DNA of 64,000 nt, taken from an uncultured Erythrobacter sp. GTDB lineage: Bacteria > Pseudomonadota > Alphaproteobacteria > Sphingomonadales > Sphingomonadaceae. The stretch spans positions 1,199,069 through 1,263,068 of the forward strand of contig CANLZP010000001.1 of NCBI GenBank assembly GCA_947495695.1, read 5' to 3'. The translations under genes were made by a program, and so were the position numbers. Position 1 is the stretch's first letter; each line of letters begins with the position of its first letter. The notes under the pieces are model-generated. The model was given only the letters and a program-made list of their open reading frames with translations, was not told the origin of the DNA and did not search any database. Positions 32,571 through 41,034 of this stretch are shown here, one piece after another.

Positions 32571-34661
32571 ATGCTGCGTCAATATGAACTTGTTGAACGG
32601 GTCCTTGGCTATGACCCCAATGCCGACGAGGCAGCGCTGAATCGCGCCTATGTTTATACGGTGCAGAAACATGGCACCCAGACGCGTGCCAGCGGTGATC
32701 CCTATTTCAGCCATCCAGTTGAAGTTGCCGGGCTGATGACCGATCTGCAGCTGGATCAAGAAACGATCATGACCGCGTTGCTCCACGATACGGTCGAGGA
32801 CACGCTGGCGACGATTGAGGATATTGAGGCAAACTTTGGGCCCGAAGTCGCCCGATTGGTGGATGGCGTCACCAAGCTGTCCAAGATTGAAGCCATGCCT
32901 GAGGACGAGCGCGCTGCTGAAAATCTGCGCAAGTTTCTGCTCGCCATGTCCGAAGATATTCGTGTGCTTCTGGTCAAGCTGGCTGACCGCTTGCACAATA
33001 TGCGCACCCTGCATTTCATCAAGAAGCCGGAAAAGCGCCAACGGATCGCTCGCGAAACGATGGATATCTATGCCCCGCTGGCAGAGCGGGTGGGCATGTA
33101 TGAATATATGCGCGAAATGCAGGCGCTGGCGTTCGAACAATTGGAGCCAGAAGCTTTCGCCACGATCAACGACCGGCTGGCCAAATTGCGCAGCCAGGAT
33201 GGCGGGCAGGTCGATGCCATTGCTCTGGCCATTAAACAGGCACTGGCGGAAGCGGGTCTCACGGTCGAAGTATCCGGGCGCGAAAAGCATCCCTATTCGA
33301 TCTGGCGAAAGATGGCCGAGCGCCATGTCAGTTTCGAGCAGGTCACCGACATTATGGCATTTCGCGTGGTGTGCGAAAGCGAGGCTGATTGCTATAAAGC
33401 GATGGGCGTTCTGCACACGACGTGGCAATTCCTGCCAGGCCGGTTCAAGGACTATATCTCTACCCCCAAGACAAATGGCTATCGTAGCCTGCACACATCC
33501 TTGATGTATGAAAATTCCATGCGAGTGGAGGTGCAGATCCGCACTCGGGAAATGCATCAGCGCAATGAATTCGGGTTGGCTGCGCATTGGGCCTATAAAC
33601 AAGGCGACCGGCCCGATGGACAGGTCAGCTGGCTGCGTGATTTGATCGAAATCGTCGACGCCAGTCACGATGCCGAAGAATTGCTCGAGCATACTAGGCT
33701 AGCGATTTATCAAGACCGCATCTTTGCCTTCACTCCCAAAGGCGCCTTGTTCCAATTGCCAAAGGGCTCAACGCCGGTGGATTTCGCCTTTGCCGTCCAT
33801 ACGGATCTGGGTGCCCAAACGGTTGGGGCAAAGATCAACGGGCGTCACATGCCGCTGCGCACACCGCTGGAAAATGGCGACGTGGTGGAAATCATCAAAG
33901 GCAAAAAGGCAGAGCCGCAGTTGAACTGGTTGGGCTTTGTTGTGACAGGCAAAGCGCGCGCCGCCATTCGCCGCGCTGTGCGCCTGAAAGAACGCGATGA
34001 AGTGGCCGAGATTGGGCGCAAATTGTTCGACGAAATTGCCACAAAAGTTCCTGCCCGTATTGGCAAGAAGGCAGTGCGCGATGCAAGCAAGCGGCTGGGG
34101 TTGGATGGTGAACCAGAGCTGATGTACGCTATTGGCGCTGCCAAGTTGAGCGACCGCGAAGTGATGGAAGCTCTGGTCCCGGGATGCACTGTAGATATTG
34201 ACGACGATGAGGATTGGTCCAAGCGCGACCACACGATCTCTATCCGTGGACTGACGGCGGGCGTCGGTTTCAAACTGGCAGAGTGCTGCCACCCGGTTCC
34301 CGGCGACCGGATTGTGGGCTTGCGCAAGAAGGGCGAAGGCGTGGAGGTCCATGCGATCGATTGCCTGGCATTGGCGAGTGGGATCGATTCCGATTGGCTG
34401 GATTTGAGTTGGGGCAAGCAGTCTCAGGGCGCTTTGGGCCGGATGCGCGTGACGATCTATGATCGCCCGGGAACCTTGGCAGAAATGGCGGGCATCTTTG
34501 CCCAAAATCTGTCCAATGTGAAGTCGCTGGAGCAGGTGCAAAATGATGCACCCTTTGCCAGCTATGAAATTGATCTCGAAGTGCAGGATTTGGCGCATTT
34601 GACGCGTATTCTGAGCGCTTTGCGTGCGAGCGATGCGGTGGCACAGGCGGAGCGCGCCTGA
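32571..34661 (+). CDS. Bifunctional (p)ppGpp synthetase/hydrolase (Rsh)
   Basis: This 696-aa RelA/SpoT protein controls the stringent response. The domain order is HD hydrolase (HPVEVAG near 48 and HDTVEDT near 72-78, so hydrolase residues are intact), synthetase (RFKDYISTPKTNGYRSLHT near 300), TGS (AFTPKGALFQLPKGSTPVDFAF near 385), and a C-terminal ACT domain (RVTIYDRPGTLAEMAGIFAQN near 628). Both activities should be present. Alphaproteobacteria usually have one such long enzyme. No strong ribosome-binding site precedes the ATG. The next gene starts one base inside its stop codon (TGATG). Confidence 0.96.
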   Translation: MLRQYELVERVLGYDPNADEAALNRAYVYTVQKHGTQTRASGDPYFSHPVEVAGLMTDLQLDQETIMTALLHDTVEDTLATIEDIEANFGPEVARLVDGVTKLSKIEAMPEDERAAENLRKFLLAMSEDIRVLLVKLADRLHNMRTLHFIKKPEKRQRIARETMDIYAPLAERVGMYEYMREMQALAFEQLEPEAFATINDRLAKLRSQDGGQVDAIALAIKQALAEAGLTVEVSGREKHPYSIWRKMAERHVSFEQVTDIMAFRVVCESEADCYKAMGVLHTTWQFLPGRFKDYISTPKTNGYRSLHTSLMYENSMRVEVQIRTREMHQRNEFGLAAHWAYKQGDRPDGQVSWLRDLIEIVDASHDAEELLEHTRLAIYQDRIFAFTPKGALFQLPKGSTPVDFAFAVHTDLGAQTVGAKINGRHMPLRTPLENGDVVEIIKGKKAEPQLNWLGFVVTGKARAAIRRAVRLKERDEVAEIGRKLFDEIATKVPARIGKKAVRDASKRLGLDGEPELMYAIGAAKLSDREVMEALVPGCTVDIDDDEDWSKRDHTISIRGLTAGVGFKLAECCHPVPGDRIVGLRKKGEGVEVHAIDCLALASGIDSDWLDLSWGKQSQGALGRMRVTIYDRPGTLAEMAGIFAQNLSNVKSLEQVQNDAPFASYEIDLEVQDLAHLTRILSALRASDAVAQAERA

Positions 34662-35020
34662 TGGGTGTCATCGGCATTGATCATGTGCAACTGGCCATCC
34701 CCGAGGGCGGCGAGAATGAAGCGCGACGCTTCTATTGTGATATGCTGGGCATGACCGAGGTACCAAAACCCACCAATCTTTCCCCCACCGGGTGCTGGTT
34801 TGAAAGCGGATCGGTGTCCGTGCATATCGGGGTGGATGCGGACTTTAAGCCTGCCAAAAAGGCGCATCCGGCATTGCTGGTGGATGATCTGGCAGATCTG
34901 CGCCAAGGGCTGGAAGCGGTCGGCATTGAAACCCAAGATGATAAACAAGTGAGCGGCTATGACCGCTTCTTTACCCAAGATCCGTTCGGCAACCGGATCG
35001 AGATCATGCAACGGGTCTAA
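34661..35020 (+). CDS. VOC family (glyoxalase/dioxygenase-fold) protein
   Basis: This 119-aa single-domain VOC protein starts GVIGIDHVQLAIPEGGENEARRFYCDMLGM and ends YDRFFTQDPFGNRIEIMQ, the paired beta-alpha-beta modules of the fold. The metal-site residues would be the His in DHVQLA and the Glu in RIEIM. The fold serves lyases, dioxygenases and resistance proteins, so no substrate is assigned. Its ATG overlaps the rel stop by one base, indicating coupled translation. Confidence 0.9.
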   Translation: MGVIGIDHVQLAIPEGGENEARRFYCDMLGMTEVPKPTNLSPTGCWFESGSVSVHIGVDADFKPAKKAHPALLVDDLADLRQGLEAVGIETQDDKQVSGYDRFFTQDPFGNRIEIMQRV

Positions 35021-35334
35021 AGCAGCTCTAGCCGGAGGGTGACCGGATCACCTTCTGCCAAATCTTCGGCCCGCATCACCTTTTTGCTAACCAACAAGAT
35101 CCATTCGGATTGTTTTTGCTGCGGGAAAACAGAGCTCTTCCAATCGGTCTCGCCTATTTGGGCCATCACTTTCACCGACCCAAACCCGCGTTGGCGTCCG
35201 AACTCCAGCCGATGCAGCCGCGCATGCATGGCGATCTGCTCGGCTGCCTCGCCGGTGATCACCACCAGATGATAGGTGCCACGATCTCCCTGCCAACGGG
35301 TCAGAGGTAGAGTCGCTTGTACGGTGTCAGTCAT
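35017..35334 (-). CDS. DUF1905 family protein
   Basis: This 105-aa protein matches the DUF1905 pattern: TYHLVVITGEAAEQI, RRGFGSVKVMAQIGETDWKSSVFP (here QRGFGSVKV) and a lysine/valine-rich end with EGDPVTLRLELL. Function is unknown; the fold is a small beta-barrel. It overlaps the cyclophilin gene start side by 8 bp and the convergent VOC gene by 4 bp. Confidence 0.85.
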   Translation of the reverse strand: MTDTVQATLPLTRWQGDRGTYHLVVITGEAAEQIAMHARLHRLEFGRQRGFGSVKVMAQIGETDWKSSVFPQQKQSEWILLVSKKVMRAEDLAEGDPVTLRLELL

Positions 35335-36301
35335 CGTCCGCTACGCGCCGCACCGGAACGGGGATGTTGCAGATATCCGCACCTCCCGCAGGCACGATAA
35401 AGAAGGGATCGCGGCGATTGGCACGGGCTTCGGCGTATTGGGCGAAGGTCTCGCTTTCGGTGGAGAGATATTCGAACAATGGTTGCTCGTCCTCGGATAG
35501 GTCGCTGGCGACGCGAACCGACAGGATGGGTGTGCGATTGTCCGCCTCATCTGCGGCGTAAAACCCTAATTCGCCCTTGCCGCGCGGCAGGCTGGAAAGG
35601 TGCTCCATTCCGCTGATGATCCGTCCGACCAGTGCAATATTGCGATCCAGATGACGCGGTGCGTGGCCGATGACCGTGTAAAGTTCCGCTCCAGAACCTG
35701 TGTCCGGCGAGTAATTGCGTCCGACACCTACCATGCCGTAGCAGTGGACGGGCCAAGACCACCCATCGGAATCGCCAGCTATCGGCCAACCCTTTTGGTG
35801 AGTGGCCCAATCCGCATAGAGATCAGCAGGGCCGTCTACGCCAAGCACTACAGTGCTACTGTCATGATATGGCTCGGCCCTGTACTCATCCTCATCCATC
35901 ACCCTCAGCCCCTCGGGCAACGGTTTGGCTTCGCCGGTCGCTTCGGGATTGTCGTAATTGGGATCGCCCCATTGGACGACGTAATTGTCCTGCACTCGGT
36001 TGACGCTGATCCCGTCATACCAATTCGCGCGGGCGAGGGTGCGGATGTTTGCGATCCAGCCTTGCGAGAAAGGCGCTGGCATCAATTGGATGATAACTTC
36101 GCGCGGCTTTCCTTCGCCATCCGGCGCGAGTGTCATCACCAGCAAATCCTCCGCCGCAATCGTCACCCACTCCTCCGCAGAGGCTTGTGCAACGATCTGG
36201 CCGGGCGATGGCGCACCCTCGGCTGGATCCTGCGCAGCAAGCGAAATGGGCGCTGAAAAGGTCAGGGCGAAAGCGGCGGCGGCCAGAATTGTTTTCTTCA
36301 T
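35327..36301 (-). CDS. Periplasmic peptidyl-prolyl isomerase (cyclophilin type)
   Basis: This 324-aa protein has a Sec signal peptide (residues 1-22, cut after LAA) and a divergent cyclophilin domain. Visible pieces are LVMTLAPDGEGKPREVIIQLMP, NWYDGISVNRVQDNYVVQWGDP (the FHRV-x-x-F region is altered) and YTVIGHAPRHLDRNIALVGRIISGMEHL. The domain carries insertions (about residues 120-195), so catalytic activity is not certain. It lies upstream of the DUF1905 gene and 118 bases from tRNA-Ser in the other direction. Confidence 0.85.
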   Translation of the reverse strand: MKKTILAAAAFALTFSAPISLAAQDPAEGAPSPGQIVAQASAEEWVTIAAEDLLVMTLAPDGEGKPREVIIQLMPAPFSQGWIANIRTLARANWYDGISVNRVQDNYVVQWGDPNYDNPEATGEAKPLPEGLRVMDEDEYRAEPYHDSSTVVLGVDGPADLYADWATHQKGWPIAGDSDGWSWPVHCYGMVGVGRNYSPDTGSGAELYTVIGHAPRHLDRNIALVGRIISGMEHLSSLPRGKGELGFYAADEADNRTPILSVRVASDLSEDEQPLFEYLSTESETFAQYAEARANRRDPFFIVPAGGADICNIPVPVRRVADDD

Positions 36302-36419
36302 TTGCGCTTGGTGCCATCATGCGGGTTGCGCTGCAATGGCAGGGCAGCTAGAGGCGCGCATTCTTGTTGATGCGGCACCGCGGCGCTGGGCCAGCGATGC
36401 GTTAGCAGAATGAGAATGC

Positions 36420-36507
36420 GGAGCGGTGGCAGAGTGGTCGATCGCGCACGCTTGGAAAGCGTGTATAGGGCAACCTATCGAGGGTTCGAATCCCTCTCGC
36501 TCCGCCA
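36420..36507 (+). tRNA. tRNA-Ser(GGA)
   Basis: A complete class II tRNA of 88 bases. The acceptor stem GGAGCGG pairs with TCGCTCC, the anticodon loop TTGGAAA gives anticodon GGA (serine codons UCC and UCU), the variable arm ATAGG-GCAA-CCTAT is a perfect stem, and the T arm has GTTCGAATCC. The 3' CCA is encoded. Confidence 0.98.
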
Positions 36508-36930
36508 CCTAGTTTCTTCGATCTCAGACACGTAAGAAGTTGCCTCCCAGAACCGGGCAATTCTGCGCCAGTTTTCGCTTGACCAATTGCCCGGAAAACG
36601 GACCAAGAGCAGCGAAGCCTGATGGCCTAACCTGGCCATGGGTCGAGGAAATTCTGCCAAGTGGAGGCGGGTTGGCGTCCGACTAACAACACCGCCTTCT
36701 GGCGTTTGAAAATGCGTCGAATGATAATTTGCGGCCCTGCATGCTTCCGTGTTGCTGTCCCGCCACATTAATGTGGGTAAGATTATGATCGGCGTGATAA
36801 AACTTGCGAACATTTCGTTATTCATATTTACGATGTCTTCAGGGACTAATTTCTAAAGAGGGTGGGATCTCTCTTTGGGAGCCATTTGGATAGCCAGTCG
36901 GTTTGCGCCCGCTGGATAGGGGAACAGCAA
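36508..36930. other. Gene-free region between tRNA-Ser and the TonB receptor gene
   Basis: These 423 bases hold no supported gene. The ORF 36475-36825 on the minus strand reads through the tRNA and ends RDSNPR, the usual artefact of antisense tRNA-Ser. A 10-bp perfect inverted repeat lies just after the tRNA. An AT-richer zone at 36780-36860 (TTATTCATATTTACG) probably holds the promoter of the receptor gene, but I cannot fix its boxes. No integrase or target-site duplication was seen. Confidence 0.5.
36553..36594. repeat. Perfect 10-bp inverted repeat 3' of tRNA-Ser
   Basis: CCGGGCAATT at 36553-36562 is repeated inverted as AATTGCCCGG at 36585-36594, with a 22-base loop. It starts 46 bases after the tRNA and could serve as a processing or termination structure; there is no T-run after it. 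Confidence 0.6.
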
Positions 36931-39900
36931 ATGATTAAAAACACCAGATTTTCTGACCGCCGGCCTGCGCGCTGGCTTACAAGCGCCGGGGTTTCGGCCT
37001 TGGCCATCACAATAGCGTCGCCCGTATTCGCTCAGGACAATACGAGTGATGATGCTGACGAAACCGTTGTCCTGGATGACGGCACAGCTCAGGTTGACAG
37101 CAGTCAGTCGATCGTTGTCACGGGTTCGCGGATCCGTCGTAATGAAACGACTAGCGCTTCGCCGCTTACTATCATCGACCCTAACCTTCAGCGTAAGCAG
37201 GGCTTGAATTCGGCAGCTGAAATCATTCAGCAGTCTCCCATCGCCAACGGCTCGACCCAGATCACCTCAGCGATCTCCGCCAACACCATCTCAAACGGTG
37301 GTCAGGGTGCTCAGACGGTTTCCCTTCGCGGATTGGGTGCTGAGCGGACCCTTGTTCTGTTGAATGATCGTCGCGCTGGACCTGCCGGTACTCGTGGTGC
37401 TGTTTCCGCATTCGATCTTAACGTTCTGCCGGGCATCATCATTGAACAGGTCGACGTGCTTAAGGACGGTGCGTCATCTATCTATGGTTCAGACGCTGTT
37501 GCGGGTGTTGTGAATATCCGCACCAAGAAATCAACCGACGGACTCGAATTTGACTTCTATCGCTCGCAGACCTTTGAGGAAGGCGGCGAAGAAACCAGTG
37601 TTAGCCTTGCATGGGGCAAGCAGTTTGACCGCGGCCACATCATGTTGGCAGGCGATTATTACAAACAGCGCGAATTGCAGCGTCAAGACCGAGACTTCCT
37701 CGGCTGCCCCGAAGACTATGTCTTCAGCGAAGATGGTCAGCGCAGGCTTGATCTGATTGATCCGCGCACCGGTGAATTGGGCTGCCCCAATGGAACGCTT
37801 TGGGGGCATGTTTGGACGTATTTCTCCGACAACTTGCAGGATCAAGATCCTAACTTCTTCAATCCAACGATCGTTTCATTGCTGCAGTTTAGCTACGGCA
37901 ACGATAATCTTGGTAACTTCATTCCGGCTCCTGGACCGGCGGTTAATCCCGGAAACGTAATTACGCCTCCAGGCTGGTTTGCGGTTAGTTATGAAGATCC
38001 CAATGCTTACATCCTGCGCAATGCCTATCACCCGTTCGAACAGGCAAGCACAGTTATTCCTGAAACGGAGCGCTTCACGCTTTACGCTGATGCAGCGTTT
38101 GAACTGACAGACGGCATTGAAATCTACGCGGAAGGCCTGTTCAACCGGCGCGAGACATATGTAGATACATACTCGCAGTTCTATAACTTCGGTTATACGG
38201 ACCTTTATGCGCCAGGTGATCCGGATGATCCGTTCCCAGGCTGGACATCGTTTGGTGGACTGGGCGCATTTGTCAGCCCTACCGGCATCCTTGACCAGTA
38301 TGATAACTGGATCGATGTCGACTATTACCGCGGTGTTCTGGGTGCTCGGGGCGATCTGACCGATCGTATCTCGTACGACGTTCACGGGCAGTATAGTCGC
38401 TCGGAAGGCAAGTATACACTGCAGCAAATTTTGCAGGATAGTATCACACAGCAAACCGATCGTGCCTATGGCTACGGCTGTTCAGGGCTGTTTACGGCGG
38501 TTGAGAACAAGCCGTGCCTGCAGATCAACTGGGTTGATCCTCGCGTGATGGCTGGCGACCTAACTCAGGAAGAAATTGACTATCTGGTCGACGAGGAAAC
38601 CGGTAATACTGTTTACGAACAAATTTTTGCCGAAGCTTCTGTTTCTGGTGAATTGTTCGAACTGCCAGCAGGCCCATTCGGGTTCGCAGCTGGTGCGGTT
38701 ATCCGGCGTGACGAGATTGACGACACGCCCGGCGACATCACTTATGCGCTGACGCCAGGCGGTGATCCGAACAATCCCGATGATTATGTCGACAACGGAT
38801 TTGCGAACAACTTCTCGTCTACACCCACCCGCGGGCGGACAACGACGAAAGAAGCATTCGCTGAAATCAACGTTCCGCTTCTTGCTGACGAATTCCTTGT
38901 CCAGAACTTGGAAATCTCGGCTGCTGCTCGTGTCACCAATGTAAGCGCGACAGCTCCTGACGGCCGCAGCGATTCCAGCAATGGCAACTGGACCTATAAG
39001 CTGACGGGTAACTGGCAAGTTACCGATTGGCTTCGGTTCCGCTCAACCTATGGCACATCCTATCGTGCGCCTGCGTTGTTCGAGCAATTCCTTGGTAGCC
39101 AAGCGAGTGGTGCGCGTCAGCGTAACGTCGACCCTTGTGTGCGTTGGCAGGAACAACTTGACGATGGCACGATTACTCAGCGTATTGCGACCAACTGTCA
39201 GGCTGACCAAAGCTTCTTGAACGGTCCTGCGGGCGGAATTCCGTTCGATCATACTGGGGCTGGTATCCAGGTTTCGGTGTTTACATCGGGCGGCCTTGGA
39301 GTGCTTGAGCCGGAGACGTCACAGGCATTTACAGCCAGTGTGATTTTGACGCCAACATTGGCCTTCCTGCCTGACACAGATATCGCTCTGACAATCGACT
39401 ATTTCGATATCACGGTTGAAGGCGAGATCTCACAATTGGATCCGTTCCAGATTGTTTCAGGTTGCTATGATTCAGAAGACTTCCCGAACAATCCGTTCTG
39501 TTCGTTCTTCGAACGCGGTCAAGATGGCGATATTAACAATATCCGCTTCGTGAATCGTCAGTTCATCAATGTTGATGAGCAGGTAAACCAGGGTATCGAC
39601 TTCACCCTGCGCGTTCGTCATGACTTCGGAAATCTGGGAGAATTGTCGCTTCTTGGTCAGGCTACTTTGCAAACGAAAGACACGCTCTTCACCTTTGCAA
39701 GCGACGCTGATGACTTCGATCCCGATGGTTTCCTCAACGGACAAGTTGGCGATCCGAAGTTCACAGGCAACATGATCGCGACGTGGGAGAAAGATAACAC
39801 CACGTTCCTGTATGGTGTGACCGTTATCGGTGCTTCTTCGAGTGAGCGCCAGTACATCGATGATTTCGGTGGCCTATGTAACCCAACTCCATCGTTCGAA

Positions 39901-40143
39901 GTTGTCTATGGCGAGCCTTACTGTGTCGTGCCTCGCACCGATGCAGTCTGGTATCACAATGCCTCGATCACGCAGAGTTTCAGCGATGATCGCTTCGAAG
40001 TAACGCTGGGTATTGCGAACCTGTTCGACACCGAACCACCTCAGGTTTCGGGTCTGGTTACGCCATTCGCCAACGTGCCACAGGCGTCACAGTATGACTT
40101 CCTTGGGCGTCGTGCGTTTTTGCAGGCTCGCGCTAAATTCTAA
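36931..40143 (+). CDS. Large TonB-dependent outer-membrane receptor
   Basis: This 1070-aa receptor has a Sec signal peptide (cut after VFAQ near residue 36), a TonB-box-like QSIVVTGSRIRR near residue 65, a plug domain (TVSLRGLGAERTLVLLNDRR, VDVLKDGASSIYGSDAVAGVVNI) and a beta-barrel ending LGRRAFLQARAKF with a terminal aromatic. It is larger than typical siderophore receptors and of the type used for carbohydrates or other large ligands in sphingomonads and xanthomonads. The ATG at 36931 has GGATAGGGGAA upstream. A strong terminator follows, so the downstream sulfotransferase and halogenase genes need their own promoter. The ligand is unknown. Confidence 0.94.
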   Translation: MIKNTRFSDRRPARWLTSAGVSALAITIASPVFAQDNTSDDADETVVLDDGTAQVDSSQSIVVTGSRIRRNETTSASPLTIIDPNLQRKQGLNSAAEIIQQSPIANGSTQITSAISANTISNGGQGAQTVSLRGLGAERTLVLLNDRRAGPAGTRGAVSAFDLNVLPGIIIEQVDVLKDGASSIYGSDAVAGVVNIRTKKSTDGLEFDFYRSQTFEEGGEETSVSLAWGKQFDRGHIMLAGDYYKQRELQRQDRDFLGCPEDYVFSEDGQRRLDLIDPRTGELGCPNGTLWGHVWTYFSDNLQDQDPNFFNPTIVSLLQFSYGNDNLGNFIPAPGPAVNPGNVITPPGWFAVSYEDPNAYILRNAYHPFEQASTVIPETERFTLYADAAFELTDGIEIYAEGLFNRRETYVDTYSQFYNFGYTDLYAPGDPDDPFPGWTSFGGLGAFVSPTGILDQYDNWIDVDYYRGVLGARGDLTDRISYDVHGQYSRSEGKYTLQQILQDSITQQTDRAYGYGCSGLFTAVENKPCLQINWVDPRVMAGDLTQEEIDYLVDEETGNTVYEQIFAEASVSGELFELPAGPFGFAAGAVIRRDEIDDTPGDITYALTPGGDPNNPDDYVDNGFANNFSSTPTRGRTTTKEAFAEINVPLLADEFLVQNLEISAAARVTNVSATAPDGRSDSSNGNWTYKLTGNWQVTDWLRFRSTYGTSYRAPALFEQFLGSQASGARQRNVDPCVRWQEQLDDGTITQRIATNCQADQSFLNGPAGGIPFDHTGAGIQVSVFTSGGLGVLEPETSQAFTASVILTPTLAFLPDTDIALTIDYFDITVEGEISQLDPFQIVSGCYDSEDFPNNPFCSFFERGQDGDINNIRFVNRQFINVDEQVNQGIDFTLRVRHDFGNLGELSLLGQATLQTKDTLFTFASDADDFDPDGFLNGQVGDPKFTGNMIATWEKDNTTFLYGVTVIGASSSERQYIDDFGGLCNPTPSFEVVYGEPYCVVPRTDAVWYHNASITQSFSDDRFEVTLGIANLFDTEPPQVSGLVTPFANVPQASQYDFLGRRAFLQARAKF

Positions 40144-40161
40144 GCCGAGCGATTGTGTAAC

Positions 40162-40199
40162 AAAAAAGGGGCGGCGGGCTTTGCCTGCCGCCCTTTTTG
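40162..40199 (+). terminator. Rho-independent terminator after the TonB receptor
   Basis: GGGCGGCGGGC-TTT-GCCTGCCGCCC forms an 11-bp stem with one G-T pair, flanked by AAAAAA before and TTTTT after. It starts about 20 bases after the stop codon. The A-run on the other side means it can also work on the minus strand. Confidence 0.93.
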
Positions 40200-40238
40200 T
40201 TAGCAATGCGCATAGTCTTGGTCTAAAATTTGGCCAAC

Positions 40239-41024
40239 ATGCAGACCATTCACCTCAAGCCTGACGATCTGGACGAGCAAACTCGCGCCTTTGAACAGCA
40301 GGCTCTTCGCCAACCGTTGTTTCTAAACTCGGTGCCCAAATGTGGCAGCCATCTGCTGCGGAATATTGTCCGCATGTTCGTGCCAATAGAGCAGCAGTAC
40401 CGGCGTGACTTTATCCAATATGGCAATTTGAGAGAGCACCTTGATGCGTTCGATGGGCCGCCAGCCAAGTTGAGTTGGGGCCATCTGGCATTCTCGGACA
40501 TCTCGGCCGTCACGACCAGCGCGGCTCGCAAGGTCTTGCTGGTTCGTGATCCCTACAGCTGGGTCCTCTCCAAAGCGCGCTTCATGCTCTCGGATGAGTT
40601 CAGCGGTGAGCTTGATATTCTCAAAAACGCACCCGTCTCGGCAGAACAGCTCATCAATATGGTGATCTTCGGGATCCATCGGACAAACCCTGGATTGAAA
40701 GACACCTTTACACATAACGCCGTCGCCTGGCTCGGAACGGACGTATTTCTGGTGAGATATGAAGAGCTTGTGTCTGCTCTGCGAAGGCTCGACGATCCGG
40801 CAGTCGAGCCCTATTTCAAAGATCTTTTCGATGCTTGCGGGCTCGCCATGCCTAGTGATTGGCGCGAAAGGGTGCGCATTGGCTCTGATCCTGCACACAG
40901 CGGGACAGCGAAACAAAACCTTTCGGGCAAAATCACGGAATTACCTTCTGAACTGACTGCTCAGCAGCGCGACCTGGTGGATTTTTCATGCCCTGGCTTG
41001 CGCAAAATTTTGGGTTACGACTGA
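40239..41024 (+). CDS. Sulfotransferase family protein
   Basis: This 261-aa PAPS-dependent sulfotransferase-fold protein has the 5'-phosphosulfate-binding loop LNSVPKCGSHLLRNIVR near residue 28 and the 3'-phosphate motif VLLVRDPYSWVLSKARF near residue 98. It is small but complete. The ATG at 40239 follows the receptor's terminator by 39 bases; the ORF track's start is a TTG three codons earlier. It is the first of three genes (with the TPR-sulfotransferase and the halogenase) on this strand. The acceptor is unknown. Confidence 0.88.
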   Translation: MQTIHLKPDDLDEQTRAFEQQALRQPLFLNSVPKCGSHLLRNIVRMFVPIEQQYRRDFIQYGNLREHLDAFDGPPAKLSWGHLAFSDISAVTTSAARKVLLVRDPYSWVLSKARFMLSDEFSGELDILKNAPVSAEQLINMVIFGIHRTNPGLKDTFTHNAVAWLGTDVFLVRYEELVSALRRLDDPAVEPYFKDLFDACGLAMPSDWRERVRIGSDPAHSGTAKQNLSGKITELPSELTAQQRDLVDFSCPGLRKILGYD

Positions 41025-41034
41025 GTCAGTACGC

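Noticed and set aside
32475-33692. 405-aa minus-strand ORF opposite the rel/spo gene
   Set aside because: Antisense to a secure gene with intact domains; long shadow ORFs are common in GC-rich DNA.
36475-36825. Minus-strand ORF of 116 aa overlapping tRNA-Ser
   Set aside because: It reads through the tRNA and ends in the well-known antisense tRNA artefact ERDSNPR; no ribosome-binding site.
36420-36930. Genomic island inserted at tRNA-Ser
   Set aside because: No integrase, no repeated tRNA 3' end and no change to phage-like genes were seen downstream.
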